A DNA stretch of 19,482 nt. Origin: Phlegmacium glaucopus (Eukaryota > Basidiomycota > Agaricomycetes > Agaricales > Cortinariaceae). Made by a program: the position numbers and the translations under genes. Positions 19,240-19,482 of this stretch are shown piece by piece (positions within the stretch are counted from its first letter, which is position 1; every line of letters begins with the position of its first letter). Where the stretch lies: the NCBI GenBank assembly GCA_015039465.1, contig MU130447.1, positions 1 through 19,482 of the forward strand, written 5' to 3'. The notes under the pieces were generated by a model. It saw only the letters and a list, made by a program, of their open reading frames with translations. It did no database searches and was not told where the DNA came from.

Positions 19240-19404
19240 TCATGTTCTTCTATGATTAGAAGGGAATGGAACGAAGAGGCCGCTCGCTAGCCAAAGAAAT
19301 AGTAAAATTGGAAAGAGGTTGAACCAGAGCAGATAAATGACTGGAGCATCATATGACACTCTACTTGGCGAACCATTGACAATTGACATGTTCATTGTTG
19401 ACAT
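19240..19404 (-). CDS. Possible short membrane-protein ORF at window edge
   Basis: A 54-codon minus-strand frame starts MSTMNMSIVNGSPSR and has one strongly hydrophobic stretch (VIYLLWFNLFPILLFLWLA), followed by a charged end (NHRRT). The neighbouring upstream frame is also open to the window edge (RIETELSPIWQLLDPEN), so this could be the last exons of a gene lying mostly outside the window. It shows no evident NRAMP homology. It is weakly supported and may be chance. Confidence 0.22.
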   Translation of the reverse strand: MSTMNMSIVNGSPSRVSYDAPVIYLLWFNLFPILLFLWLASGLFVPFPSNHRRT

Positions 19405-19482
19405 GTTGTCCTCAGACGTTTTCGGGGTCCAACAATTGCCAAATTGGGCTTAGCTCGGTTTCAATTCTCGCGGATATGCTGC

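Overview
The window looks like nuclear DNA of a filamentous basidiomycete, probably an agaricomycete (mushroom-type) fungus. The evidence is a typical fungal NRAMP metal transporter cut by nine introns (mostly 53-69 nt, with GT..YAG ends and CTRAY-like branch sites), two other intron-rich genes of the same style, a decayed Copia-type retroelement and large minisatellite fields. Nothing prokaryotic is present. The taxon is inferred from gene style and not proved.

Left half (1-10,350) is repeat-dominated. It opens with a small three-exon gene of unknown function (195-1115, +), whose first intron holds a 15-bp minisatellite. Next come a 19-bp minisatellite (about 1364-1995), a module of about 160 bp with a 24-bp palindrome (2194-2354), and about 36 copies of a 43-bp unit (2356-3935). 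From 3,960 to 9,035 there is a nested mosaic: AGTCCGA-rich inverted repeats including a perfect 45-bp hairpin, three copies of a dispersed element, more 43-bp units in both orientations, and a truncated Copia element (gag zinc knuckle, polypurine tract and LTR, minus strand). The palindrome module returns in inverted orientation at 9041-9200, followed by a tandem repeat of about 190 bp (9209-10,000). The two modules therefore bracket about 6.7 kb like long terminal inverted repeats.

Right half (10,350-19,482) is gene-bearing, and everything recognised is on the minus strand. An intact ten-exon NRAMP (Smf-family) transporter of 571 aa lies at 10,647-13,230. Upstream of it is a Ser/Arg-rich protein gene that I do not recognise (13,925-16,808, about 11 exons, one junction uncertain). 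A broken partial copy of the NRAMP gene lies at 18,335-19,090. It keeps the introns at the same sites but has a frameshift and is cut at both ends, so the locus records a segmental duplication and decay of a metal transporter. I see no pathway linking the three genes. A short possible membrane ORF sits at the right edge.
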